From the NCBI RefSeq assembly GCF_042138895.1, contig NZ_JBHIKW010000012.1, positions 62,001 to 126,000 on the forward strand: a DNA stretch of 64,000 nt, given 5' to 3'. Shown in pieces: positions 33,875 to 41,779 of the stretch (the stretch's first letter is position 1; the number at the start of each line of letters is the position of its first letter). The notes beneath the pieces are model-generated. The model had not been told where the DNA came from, ran no database searches, and saw only the letters and a program-made list of their open reading frames with translations. This DNA is from Cedecea selenatireducens. Lineage in GTDB: Bacteria; Pseudomonadota; Gammaproteobacteria; Enterobacterales; Enterobacteriaceae. The translations under genes were made by a program, and so were the position numbers.

Positions 33875-33911
33875 CCAATCGCTACTGACATGCCCTGTCA
33901 GTAGCGATTGG
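33875..33911. promoter_or_regulatory. Perfect 16-bp inverted repeat upstream of the WYL gene (likely operator)
   Basis: CCAATCGCTACTGACA and its exact reverse complement are separated by five bases. The element ends 33 bp before the WYL regulator ATG, with an aaggag ribosome site between. The dyad lies where a promoter would be and the next gene encodes a DNA-binding protein, so an autoregulatory operator is the simplest reading. A hairpin in the leader RNA is the alternative; there is no T-tract for termination. Confidence 0.75.
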
Positions 33912-33944
33912 TAATCTCAAGGAAAAATTACAAGGAGAACGCGC

Positions 33945-34853
33945 ATGAGCGGGCATGAGGTTATGGTACAAAGAATAACCGCTATTATTGCGGAACTTTA
34001 CCAGTGCGGTTTTGTATCACGTAAGAAGATGATGGACGAATTCAACATCAGTGAACGTACTTTGTATCGTGATCTTAATCGTCTGGGCGACAGAATCATC
34101 CCCGATGGTGATGGTATTTACAGGCTGGCTCCCGCTTACGCTAAACCTCTGGCTCTCAAAGAACAACAAAATCTCATCAGTGTCCTGGGCATGGCAGAAT
34201 TATTCCCCGCAAAAAAAATATTCTCCCAGCCTGACCTGACTTCACTAATCATCAGAGCGCTGCCCGGAGATCCAGAAGCGAAACGCATATTTGAGAATAA
34301 CTATAGTTTGTTCGATAAAGCGATTCGTGAAAATAACCTTTGTGAATTTCATTATAAAGGGAAACATCGCACCGTCGCGCCTTATAATCTTATTAATATA
34401 AAGAGCGTCTGGTATCTAGGTGCGGTAGAGAATGAAAAGGTTAAAGGATTTCAGCTCACCAAAATTCATTGGCTGAAACTTAAACCAGAGTACTTCACAC
34501 CACAACCCCATATCACGCAATATTTTGCTGAAGAAGATGATGTCTGGTTTTCTTTGGATAAGCAGACTGTACTCCTTAAAATTTCAGCCGACGTAAGCTA
34601 TTTTTTTAAACGTAGAAATGTACTTCCTGCCCAAAAGTTAATTCGTCAGGAACCTAATGGCGACTTGATCGTGCAAACCAAAATGGCACACGAAAACCAG
34701 CTATTTCCATTACTACGTTATTGGTTACCAAACCTCACTATTATTTCCCCAGTTGGCCTACAACAACATTTTTATCAGAAGCTCAACCAGCAGATAATAG
34801 AAATGAAATCCCATAGCAGTGAAATTATTTTTGACAACATACAGCAGGAGTAA
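33945..34853 (+). CDS. WYL-domain transcriptional regulator
   Basis: 302 residues. The N-terminal winged helix includes EFNISERTLYRDLNRLGDR (about 41-50), like DeoR/YafY-type regulators. The central WYL domain has its signature at W156-Y157-L158 (SVWYLGAVE), followed by a C-terminal WCX-like extension. WYL regulators often repress anti-phage operons (for example BrxR and CapW) and sense nucleic-acid ligands. It starts an apparently four-gene operon: the next ATG is 4 bp after its stop. The perfect dyad upstream is its likely binding site. Confidence 0.88.
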   Translation: MSGHEVMVQRITAIIAELYQCGFVSRKKMMDEFNISERTLYRDLNRLGDRIIPDGDGIYRLAPAYAKPLALKEQQNLISVLGMAELFPAKKIFSQPDLTSLIIRALPGDPEAKRIFENNYSLFDKAIRENNLCEFHYKGKHRTVAPYNLINIKSVWYLGAVENEKVKGFQLTKIHWLKLKPEYFTPQPHITQYFAEEDDVWFSLDKQTVLLKISADVSYFFKRRNVLPAQKLIRQEPNGDLIVQTKMAHENQLFPLLRYWLPNLTIISPVGLQQHFYQKLNQQIIEMKSHSSEIIFDNIQQE

Positions 34854-34856
34854 AAA

Positions 34857-35702
34857 ATGTTACGTGGTTCAGAGAGAAAAGAAGCATTAACCAGTCTCAA
34901 AAGTGCAACTAACCGTTATGAAGTACAGGCTAAAGACACTCAGGATGAGATCACTGCCCTCTTTCTTTTACGCCAGAAATGCAGCATGAACCTTATTGCT
35001 CGTGGTGAAAATTTTGTTAATCGACTGGCGAATACGCCCAAAGAATTTGATAAATCCTGGAGTGAATTGAAAGCGAAAATCGCTGAATTTGATAACGTGG
35101 TGGAAAAACTGGAAGAAGAATACCGCGCATCACATATTGGTAAAGGAACGGCTACTGCGGGGGTTGCCGTAGGAGCAGGCGTCGCCGCATTTGCCCCTAC
35201 GGCTGCGCTGGCGGTCGCAACAACTTTTGGTACAGCATCCACGGGTACCGCTATCGCTACGTTAAGCGGAGCTGCCGCAACAAATGCAGCGCTGGCATGG
35301 CTCGGCGGCGGCGCACTAGCTGCGGGTGGAGGTGGTATGTCGGCAGGAAGCGCACTACTGGCTCTGGCGGGTCCAATAGGCTGGGGTATTGGTGCTGTAG
35401 GCATCGCTGGCGGAACCTTACTGGCACGTCGCAAAAACGGTAAAATCATTGATGAAGCACAACGGGAAGAGCGCCAAGTTCGCGCAAAAACCAGCGAACT
35501 TCGGGTAATGGAACGTGGTGCGCAAGAACTCAAGATGCTCACATCCGAACACTATCATGGTACAGAAAGCATTGTTGATGTGCTGGAAAAGACTGCGCCG
35601 CAAGATTATTGCCAGTTTAATACCCATCAGAAAGATCAATTAGGAGCATTGATTAACCATATCAATGCATTATCAAAACTGATCAACAAGAAAATCCAGT
35701 AA
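34857..35702 (+). CDS. Glycine/alanine-rich membrane-inserting protein of unknown function
   Basis: 281 residues in three parts. Residues 1-92 are charged and helical (likely coiled coil). Residues 95-190 are a long run of glycine, alanine and threonine (GVAVGAGVAAFAP, LSGAAATNAALAWLGGG, LALAGPIGWGIGAVGIAGG) like glycine-zipper membrane hairpins. Residues 191-281 return to charged helices. There is no signal peptide. An aggag ribosome site precedes the ATG and the stop touches the next gene (TAATG). I do not recognise a named family; a membrane-perturbing or pore role is only an inference from composition. Confidence 0.7.
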   Translation: MLRGSERKEALTSLKSATNRYEVQAKDTQDEITALFLLRQKCSMNLIARGENFVNRLANTPKEFDKSWSELKAKIAEFDNVVEKLEEEYRASHIGKGTATAGVAVGAGVAAFAPTAALAVATTFGTASTGTAIATLSGAAATNAALAWLGGGALAAGGGGMSAGSALLALAGPIGWGIGAVGIAGGTLLARRKNGKIIDEAQREERQVRAKTSELRVMERGAQELKMLTSEHYHGTESIVDVLEKTAPQDYCQFNTHQKDQLGALINHINALSKLINKKIQ

Positions 35703-37147
35703 TGAGCAATAACCATAATGCAGTTGGCGATCAGCTTATCGGCAGCGCGGTTAACGCCATTAATCAGACCCGCATTGATAATGAACTGGTAAAACTATCG
35801 CAGCAGGATCGTGCATTTGAGTTGGCTGGCGAACAAATGCAAAAGGTGCGTGATTTCATCGCATCACCGGGTAACATCCTGGGCTCTATGAGCACCAAAC
35901 ACGGTGAGATTGCTGAGCAGGTAGAGGTTGGCGTACGCAACTCTCGCCAGGCAATAGAAGAAAGTGTTCAGGATGCCTCAGATCTTAGCGCCACGTTTGA
36001 CGGAGTGGGTCGAACCGCTCCGGCAGATTATATGATAGATGGCATTGACGTACAGTCAAAGTTTATCAACGGAGTTAATAATAACCTGAATCATGTCCTT
36101 CAGCACATGGAAACCTATCCCAATTTCACCCAGGGAGAATCCTTTTACCATATCCCCAAAGACTCCTGGCAAACGATTCAGGATGTTATTGGTGGAAAGT
36201 CGGTGGAGGGCTTGAGCGAAAAAACAATACAGGCTATCAGGGATAAAGTTGCGGAAATTGAAAGTACAACGGGAAGATCCTTTAATGATGTCGTGCATCC
36301 TGGAATCTCGGATTACAAAGATGTTCAGTGGGGAAAAATTGACGAAACGCTTGATAATCATGATCAGGAATTAGCGGAACAGAACGAGGAAAAAAAAGCA
36401 GAAATTATTGATGATCACCAACCTTCCCTAAGTGAAGGTATGCGCGCAACCACAATGGGAGCAGCTTTCGGTGGAACCTTTGCTCTTGTAACGGGTATAT
36501 ATAGCAAATATCGTGACGGTAAAAATATATTTCGTGGAGAGTTCAATGGACAGGACTGGCAGGATGTCGGCTTAGATACATTGAAAGGTGCCGCTATCGG
36601 CGGTGTGTCTGCCGGGGCAATTTATACCCTGACCAATTATGCCTCTCTGGGAGCCCCGTTCGCCAGCGCGCTGGTCACTGCCGCTAAAGGTGTAGGCAAT
36701 CTTGCTCTCTCCTATCAGCGCGGTGAGATTAATGCTGATGAATTTACCGATCTTGGCCTTATCATCTGCGCGGAATCAGCCATTGTTGGCGCAATGTCTG
36801 TCACAGGTCAGGCAATCATCCCTGTACCTGTTTTGGGGGCATTGGTTGGTTCTATCTCAGGGAAGTTTATGGTTACCGTAGCTAAAAATCTGGACTGTAA
36901 AGCACGCCAATTGCTGGCGAAAAAAATGGAACAATTTACATGTCGCTTAAGTGAGATTGAGCAGAAAGCACTTAACCGAATTCTGAACGAGTTCGCGGCG
37001 CTAGGCGAGCTCACCGCAGCTGCATTTAACGTGGAAAACAACCGCCAGTTGCTGGAAGCAAGCATCACGCTTGCCCAAGCTCACGGTGTTGAAGAGGCGA
37101 AGATAATCAAAAATGCGGATGACCTTGACACATTTATGATGGCATAG
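35702..37147 (+). CDS. Unknown protein with PD-(D/E)XK-like module and glycine-rich membrane segments
   Basis: 481 residues. The N-terminal half carries a module with H67-G-x-x-A-E72, then A108-D109 leading to D116-V-Q118-S-K120, then P152-K-D154. The next protein has the same landmarks with nearly the same spacing. The E...D...QxK arrangement fits a PD-(D/E)XK nuclease core, which is my inference. From about 245 on there are glycine-rich hydrophobic stretches (TTMGAAFGGTFALVTG, AAIGGVSAGAIYTL, VPVLGALVGSISG), then a helical C-terminus. It starts in the TAATG overlap with the preceding gene. Confidence 0.7.
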   Translation: MSNNHNAVGDQLIGSAVNAINQTRIDNELVKLSQQDRAFELAGEQMQKVRDFIASPGNILGSMSTKHGEIAEQVEVGVRNSRQAIEESVQDASDLSATFDGVGRTAPADYMIDGIDVQSKFINGVNNNLNHVLQHMETYPNFTQGESFYHIPKDSWQTIQDVIGGKSVEGLSEKTIQAIRDKVAEIESTTGRSFNDVVHPGISDYKDVQWGKIDETLDNHDQELAEQNEEKKAEIIDDHQPSLSEGMRATTMGAAFGGTFALVTGIYSKYRDGKNIFRGEFNGQDWQDVGLDTLKGAAIGGVSAGAIYTLTNYASLGAPFASALVTAAKGVGNLALSYQRGEINADEFTDLGLIICAESAIVGAMSVTGQAIIPVPVLGALVGSISGKFMVTVAKNLDCKARQLLAKKMEQFTCRLSEIEQKALNRILNEFAALGELTAAAFNVENNRQLLEASITLAQAHGVEEAKIIKNADDLDTFMMA

Positions 37148-37183
37148 CACTCGAATAAAAATTACAGCAAGGATAAAACCACA

Positions 37184-39706
37184 ATGCTACAGATAATTGG
37201 TGCGTTAATTTTACTGGCAATAGGGTTTGTTATTATAAAAGCGTTATTTAAGGCATCGCTCAATATTCTAGGTGTGATATTAGGATTGGGTGCATTGATT
37301 GTTGCGGGCCCACCTTTATTGGCGGGCTATATTGTAGAGCGAGTAACCTATGCGCTGCACTCACGTTGGCTGCTGGGTGTACCTCTTGCCATAGCAGGAA
37401 TGGTGATTAGCTTTATGTGGGGACTTGATGGTAAACATATTGCCTACGAAGCTTATTCATTTGATTCAATGAAATTTATTTTAACCGCTGCATTTGCCAG
37501 TGGCCTGCTTGCAGTACCTGTACAAACCAAGGCTATTCTACAAAACGGGCTTATACCAGCCGATATCAATGCCAAACTTAAAGAGTATTATTGCTGTTTT
37601 TATACGTCTTACTTTTTGATGGCCTGCTCTGCGGCCACACCGTTTATAGCCTGGCAATATAATATCTCTTCTTCACTGATGTGGTGGGCAGGATTGCTAT
37701 ACTGGATTGCAGCCTTACTGACACAGTTCTATGCAGCAAGCCAAATTCAGGAGCTCAAGAAGTTAACTAATGCCATCAATACGGGGTTAAATGAGCATAA
37801 AGGGATCAATAACCAACTTTGGCTGACGGAACTAAAAGAAGGAAGTAACCTCTCAGCGGAATTCGTAGAGACTATCTATTTGAAATTGGTCTCACAGCAT
37901 ATTTTTCAAGGTGACACTCGTGAGCAGGATCTGGCTGGTGAAAACTGGCTTTTGAATGATGCCTGGTATGAACGAAAAATGGCTGAATTTAATGAGCAGT
38001 TAAACAGTAAAATTGTACATTCATCAGATGAGCTAAAAAGTCTTTTTGGTAATAGGCTGAATTTACCCTCTGCAGCGAATGATGATCTCCTGAACCGTTA
38101 TCTTGATGGTGGGAACTATTATTCTTTTTCGGATGGCCGAAAATTTGTCTCGTTTCACTATGTCGACGAGCTTTGTACCTGCACTTCATGCGGTTTGAGT
38201 GAGATTAAAAGCGCAAAACTCCGGGACGGTGATGGGAGCCAGGAATGGTATTGCTCTGATATTTGCCGGGAAACGGAAAAACTCTGCATTGAAATTCACA
38301 AGCGCCCACAGGCTGAATTTATTTCCAGTGCAGCAACAAACGGTCTGATTCTCATGACACTCCCGGAGGCCTGGAATACTAACGAAAAAATGTTTGCGGT
38401 GGGAGGACAAGGACATGGTTTTGCAGCCGAACGGGGAAATCATCTTACGGATAAAATCCAACTAAAAGATGCACATATTCTCGGTGATGATAATGCGAAA
38501 AATGGTGCAGACAGGCTGGTTAACGGTTCAGAGATTCAGACCAAATACTGTGCAACTGCTGCACGTAGCGTAGGTGCTGGTTTTGACGGACAAAACGGTA
38601 TTTATCGCTATTATGACAGTAACGGAGCCCCAATGCAGTTAGAGGTTCCTAAAGACCAGTATTCGAAAGCGCTTGAAACGATGGAGAACAAAATTCGCGA
38701 TGGCAAAGTCCCCGGCGTTACCGATCCTGCAGAAGCCACAAAGCTTGTGCGTCAGGGACACCTGACTTATAGCCAGGCACAAAACATCACTAAATTTGGC
38801 ACGTTCGAATCGATCACTTACGACATTGCGGAAGGGTCTATCATCAGCCTCGCAGCTGGAGGTATCAGCTTCGGTCTGACAGCTTCTATTTTCTACCTCA
38901 ATACCGGCGATCGTAAGGCTGCATTGCAAACGGCAGCAATACAGGCAGGTAAAACATTTATCCGCACACTGACAGTTTATGTGACGGTACAGCAATTACA
39001 TCGTATCAGTGCCGTTCAGGGGTTACTTAAAAATATTGATTTTGCCGCTGCCAGCCCGACAGTTCGTAATGCGCTTCAACAGGGAGTCGGGGCTAACAAT
39101 CTCAACTCCCTTAACAAGATGATGCGTGGCACACTAGTTACCTCTTTCGCACTGGTCGCCGTGACCACTGGTCCGGATATGATCAAAATGGTGCGAGGTC
39201 ATATTTCTGGAGCACAGTTTATAAAAAATCTGGCAATTACTTCATCTGGTGTAGCTGGGGGTGCAATTGGTTCTATTGCTGGCGGAATGATGCTTAGTCC
39301 ATTAGGCCCTTTCGGTGCTTTAGCGGGACGCGCAGCTGGTGGCTTGTTAGGTGGAATGATTGCCACAGTGATTTCCAAAAAAATAGCGGGTGCACTGGTT
39401 GAAGACGACCGAGTAAAAGTGCTGGCTCTCATCCAGGAACAGGTTACATGGCTTGCAACAAGTTTCATGCTTACAGAACACGAACTTGAAAACCTGAACG
39501 CGAATCTGGCAACAGTAATTGACCAAAAAGCCCTGGAGGTTATCTTCGCCGCAAAAGAGCAAGACCGAGCAACGGCCAATATGCTGATTAAACCACTTGT
39601 TGTAAGTGTGGTTAAGCAACGACCAGTCCTGAGCTATGAACAATCGCAAATCGGCGAAATGGTTGATCAACTTGATACATCGGTTTCATTATCTGCAGTT
39701 GCCTAA
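37184..39706 (+). CDS. Large membrane protein with zinc-ribbon-like and PD-(D/E)XK-like modules, unknown function
   Basis: 840 residues. The N-terminal ~200 contain about six membrane helices. A cysteine cluster at C331, C333, C336, C357 and C361 looks like a zinc ribbon. The module H411-G-x-x-A-E416, A442-D443, E450-I-Q452-T-K454, P489-K-D491 repeats that of the preceding protein. Residues about 555-735 are again glycine-rich and hydrophobic (GGISFGLTASIFYL, AGGAIGSIAGGMMLSPLGPFGALAGR is split over 690-720). It lies 36 bp after the previous gene. The layout suggests a membrane-tethered nuclease, but no named family is recognised. Confidence 0.7.
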   Translation: MLQIIGALILLAIGFVIIKALFKASLNILGVILGLGALIVAGPPLLAGYIVERVTYALHSRWLLGVPLAIAGMVISFMWGLDGKHIAYEAYSFDSMKFILTAAFASGLLAVPVQTKAILQNGLIPADINAKLKEYYCCFYTSYFLMACSAATPFIAWQYNISSSLMWWAGLLYWIAALLTQFYAASQIQELKKLTNAINTGLNEHKGINNQLWLTELKEGSNLSAEFVETIYLKLVSQHIFQGDTREQDLAGENWLLNDAWYERKMAEFNEQLNSKIVHSSDELKSLFGNRLNLPSAANDDLLNRYLDGGNYYSFSDGRKFVSFHYVDELCTCTSCGLSEIKSAKLRDGDGSQEWYCSDICRETEKLCIEIHKRPQAEFISSAATNGLILMTLPEAWNTNEKMFAVGGQGHGFAAERGNHLTDKIQLKDAHILGDDNAKNGADRLVNGSEIQTKYCATAARSVGAGFDGQNGIYRYYDSNGAPMQLEVPKDQYSKALETMENKIRDGKVPGVTDPAEATKLVRQGHLTYSQAQNITKFGTFESITYDIAEGSIISLAAGGISFGLTASIFYLNTGDRKAALQTAAIQAGKTFIRTLTVYVTVQQLHRISAVQGLLKNIDFAAASPTVRNALQQGVGANNLNSLNKMMRGTLVTSFALVAVTTGPDMIKMVRGHISGAQFIKNLAITSSGVAGGAIGSIAGGMMLSPLGPFGALAGRAAGGLLGGMIATVISKKIAGALVEDDRVKVLALIQEQVTWLATSFMLTEHELENLNANLATVIDQKALEVIFAAKEQDRATANMLIKPLVVSVVKQRPVLSYEQSQIGEMVDQLDTSVSLSAVA

Positions 39707-40315
39707 TGAAAGGTATAAATTCATTACCATCGTGATATGGTGCTCCAGATGAAGCAAACTTAGATGCAATTAACCACATGATACTATTGCAAAATCTAGA
39801 AAAGACAATGGTAATCATCATAATGAACCGGTTCGCACAGACTTGCGGAAGGGTATGGCGAATTAACAAATAAGGGGGTAATTGCCCCCTTAATGTTTAT
39901 TTCAGTCGCTTACCTGCATCATCAACAACTTTCTCGCCATCTCCTGAGAGAAAGCCCCTTTCTGAGCATCAGGAAGGAAATCCAGAACAGCTTCAGAAGG
40001 ACGACACAGTTTGGTTCCCAGCGGCGTCCTAATGAAAAGAAGAAATAGTAGAGGCTACGCGATTTCACTCTGCATGAACTTAAGATTAATTAAATCAATA
40101 GGATAGAAGAAAATAGTGCGATAATAGGAATAAAACATCATGATTTAAATGACTTTTTATTTTTTACGTTTTTAAACATACCCCCAGAAGTACCCTCACA
40201 TTGTTTTTCGTCATGATTAATCGTTCGTTTTTTACTCATGATAATGAATCCACCCAGCTTCAAACTTCAGCGAGTTGTCGCTATCCTTGATAACAATAAC
40301 AAAAGGATAAAACTG
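39707..40315. other. Gap with terminator and degenerate coding remnant
   Basis: About 600 bp. A hairpin at 39872-39891 probably ends the WYL operon. On the minus strand at about 39904-40050 there is a coding-like tail (RTPLGTKLCRPSEAVLDFLP, then after a frame change GDGEKVVDDAGKRLK and a stop), a broken gene that I cannot name. The rest is AT-rich with no clear feature beyond a weak tRNA-like match at 40120-40129. Confidence 0.45.
39872..39891. terminator. Hairpin terminator after the WYL operon
   Basis: Stem AAGGGGG/CCCCCTT with a six-base loop. The plus-strand tail (aatgtttattt) and the minus-strand tail (atttgtt) are both T-rich, so it may work in both directions. Confidence 0.7.
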
Positions 40316-40657
40316 ATGACTATACAAGATTGCTTCGATGCTGCCAGGGCGCAGTTTATACAGGAAAATCAGGCACTACTTCTAGAAATTGAGCACGAAG
40401 CTACTCGTCACGCCATAAACCTGGGGCTGACCGAAAGCGAGTTCATGGAATCCGAACTGTCACACAATTTCGCATCCTCTCTTGATCGATTCAGTAAGGG
40501 GCAGGATACCGCAGTAACAGTAATCAAAATGTTTGCTCCAAATGAAACCATCAGAAAAGAGCTTCTCATCGAACACCTTTCAAAAGTAGCAAGCAGTATA
40601 GGGATATCGCTGGAGGAGTATCTCAACTTAAACCGTATGGATATGAACAATCTTTAA
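40316..40657 (+). CDS. Hypothetical protein (113 aa)
   Basis: The ATG at 40316 is preferred because aaaggat lies about 9 bases upstream; the frame itself opens at 40238 without a ribosome site. The product is charged and largely helical (ARAQFIQENQALLLEIEHEA, then RKELLIEHLSKVASSIGISLEEYLNL). There is no signal or membrane segment. I do not recognise it. It sits alone between mobile-element debris. Confidence 0.5.
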   Translation: MTIQDCFDAARAQFIQENQALLLEIEHEATRHAINLGLTESEFMESELSHNFASSLDRFSKGQDTAVTVIKMFAPNETIRKELLIEHLSKVASSIGISLEEYLNLNRMDMNNL

Positions 40658-40707
40658 TAATACTCCGTCACTCCATTTTCTTAGATTTCTGGTGTAAGCA
40701 CTTTTTC

Positions 40708-40782
40708 TATTACGCCAGTTTCCTAGCTTTATGGGAAGAGAACATCACGATTTCGCCAGAAACTAAAGAAACTGGCGTAATA
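40708..40782. repeat. 15-bp perfect inverted repeat with 45-bp spacer
   Basis: Arms tattacgccagtttc (40708-40722) and gaaactggcgtaata (40768-40782) are exact reverse complements. The spacer carries a further partial copy (tttcgcca...gaaac). It lies between the 113-aa gene and the excisionase gene. It may be a recombination or regulatory site of the lost prophage, or the ends of a small non-autonomous element. Confidence 0.55.
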
Positions 40783-40877
40783 ATAGAGATTCTGCGTTTT
40801 GGCATCACATAGACTTCGCGAAAGTCGCATCGTCCTTGTATAAAATCTATGATCAACACAATGCCGGTGAAATCCAG

Positions 40878-41081
40878 TTATCCGGCCGAGCGTTTTGTTC
40901 GTGGTTTTGCGCGCTTCTGGCGCTCAACCCAATTATCAATTTCTAGCCGGTTATACATGATTGGACTGTTATCTTTTGGCTGGCAGTCACCAGAGTAGTG
41001 CCTATACTCCCGGCCTTCCATCCAGGACTTCTCCCGAGCAGATTTGATGCCATGTTTAGTTAGCCCTGTGATTGCCATCAA
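40878..41081 (-). CDS. Prophage excisionase-like protein (DUF1233 type)
   Basis: 67 residues. The pattern GLTKHGIKSAREKSWMEGREY followed by NSPIMYNRLEIDNWVERQK is that of the small excisionases of lambdoid prophages, a winged-helix DNA-bending protein used with a tyrosine integrase. The nearest integrase is almost 5 kb away and of a different (P4) type, so this one has lost its partner. It marks a degraded prophage end. Confidence 0.75.
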   Translation of the reverse strand: MMAITGLTKHGIKSAREKSWMEGREYRHYSGDCQPKDNSPIMYNRLEIDNWVERQKRAKPRTKRSAG

Positions 41082-41779
41082 CAGCTCTTCGGATACTCAC
41101 TTATTAGGAACTAGTTGAATTATGCTCTTCTCTGACATGCAACCACCATTGAGCTTGACTCATCATGCCGGTGATCATATCGAAGACACTATTTTTGAAC
41201 GTGAACAGACCCAAGCTATGGAAATTCTTTCATGTGTACTCAAAAAGTGTTAGTTCAGTCGGTTCAATTTGTAAAGACATTTGTTTTTAAATGAATTATT
41301 TCCAAAAATTGAACCAACACTCCCCGATTTTGAACCAACACACCGACGAATAGTCACCATGGATGGGAGCAATGCAGACCGAATCCACCAGCACAAGACT
41401 TGTCTGGTTCTGGGTTGGTGCTAATCACTTAGTACGCCGCGGCAATGGTTTATTCCATTTGTACGCAGGTCCGTTCATCATCTCCCAGTAACGTATCACT
41501 GCCGTTTTCCCTTACGTAATCTGCCGCTGAACTTCACGCAGTTCTACCGGCTGAGCTGATGGCTATCATGTTCAAGCTTAGCAATGGTCAGTAACTCGAT
41601 TTCGCATGGTGTCATAGCATCTCTCCCTGCTGGTAGTGATCAACATTGCAATGCCCACAGGTCAATATTTCATTGGTCCACAATAGGTAAAATCTATGTG
41701 TCAAACCGCACTTGCACCATGCAAAATATATGTTTGTTACCCAACCTCGTAATTGGTGCAATAAGCCCTATACAAACAC
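41082..41779. other. Degraded phage-like region
   Basis: About 700 bp without an intact gene. On the minus strand between about 41430 and 41625 a phage-like frame can be followed through frame breaks (TPCEIELLTIAKLEHDSHQL, then ELREVQRQIT, then ENGSDTLLGDDERTCVQME and a stop). This suggests a decayed prophage gene, which I cannot name. The segment 41309-41341 holds a direct repeat. Confidence 0.45.
41309..41341. repeat. Direct repeat TTGAACCAACAC, two copies 21 bp apart
   Basis: Identical 12-mers at 41309-41320 and 41330-41341, spaced by two helical turns, which is typical of operator or recombinase arm sites. Upstream at about 41260 a related ggttcaa occurs in inverse orientation. Confidence 0.5.

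Larger units (their letters stand above)
33450..33944. other. Mobile-DNA scar region
   Basis: About 500 bp without an intact gene. It holds a broken IS3-family orfA start and, at about 33750-33810, a short coding-like tail (SDYLQETDYVIDRKSH then stop) of a gene whose body is missing. The last 70 bp form the promoter and operator region of the WYL gene. Confidence 0.5.

Noticed and set aside
34940..35542. A 200-codon antisense frame opposite the Gly/Ala-rich protein
   Set aside because: It is a mirror of the low-complexity glycine/alanine codons, has no ribosome site and opposes a well-placed operon gene.
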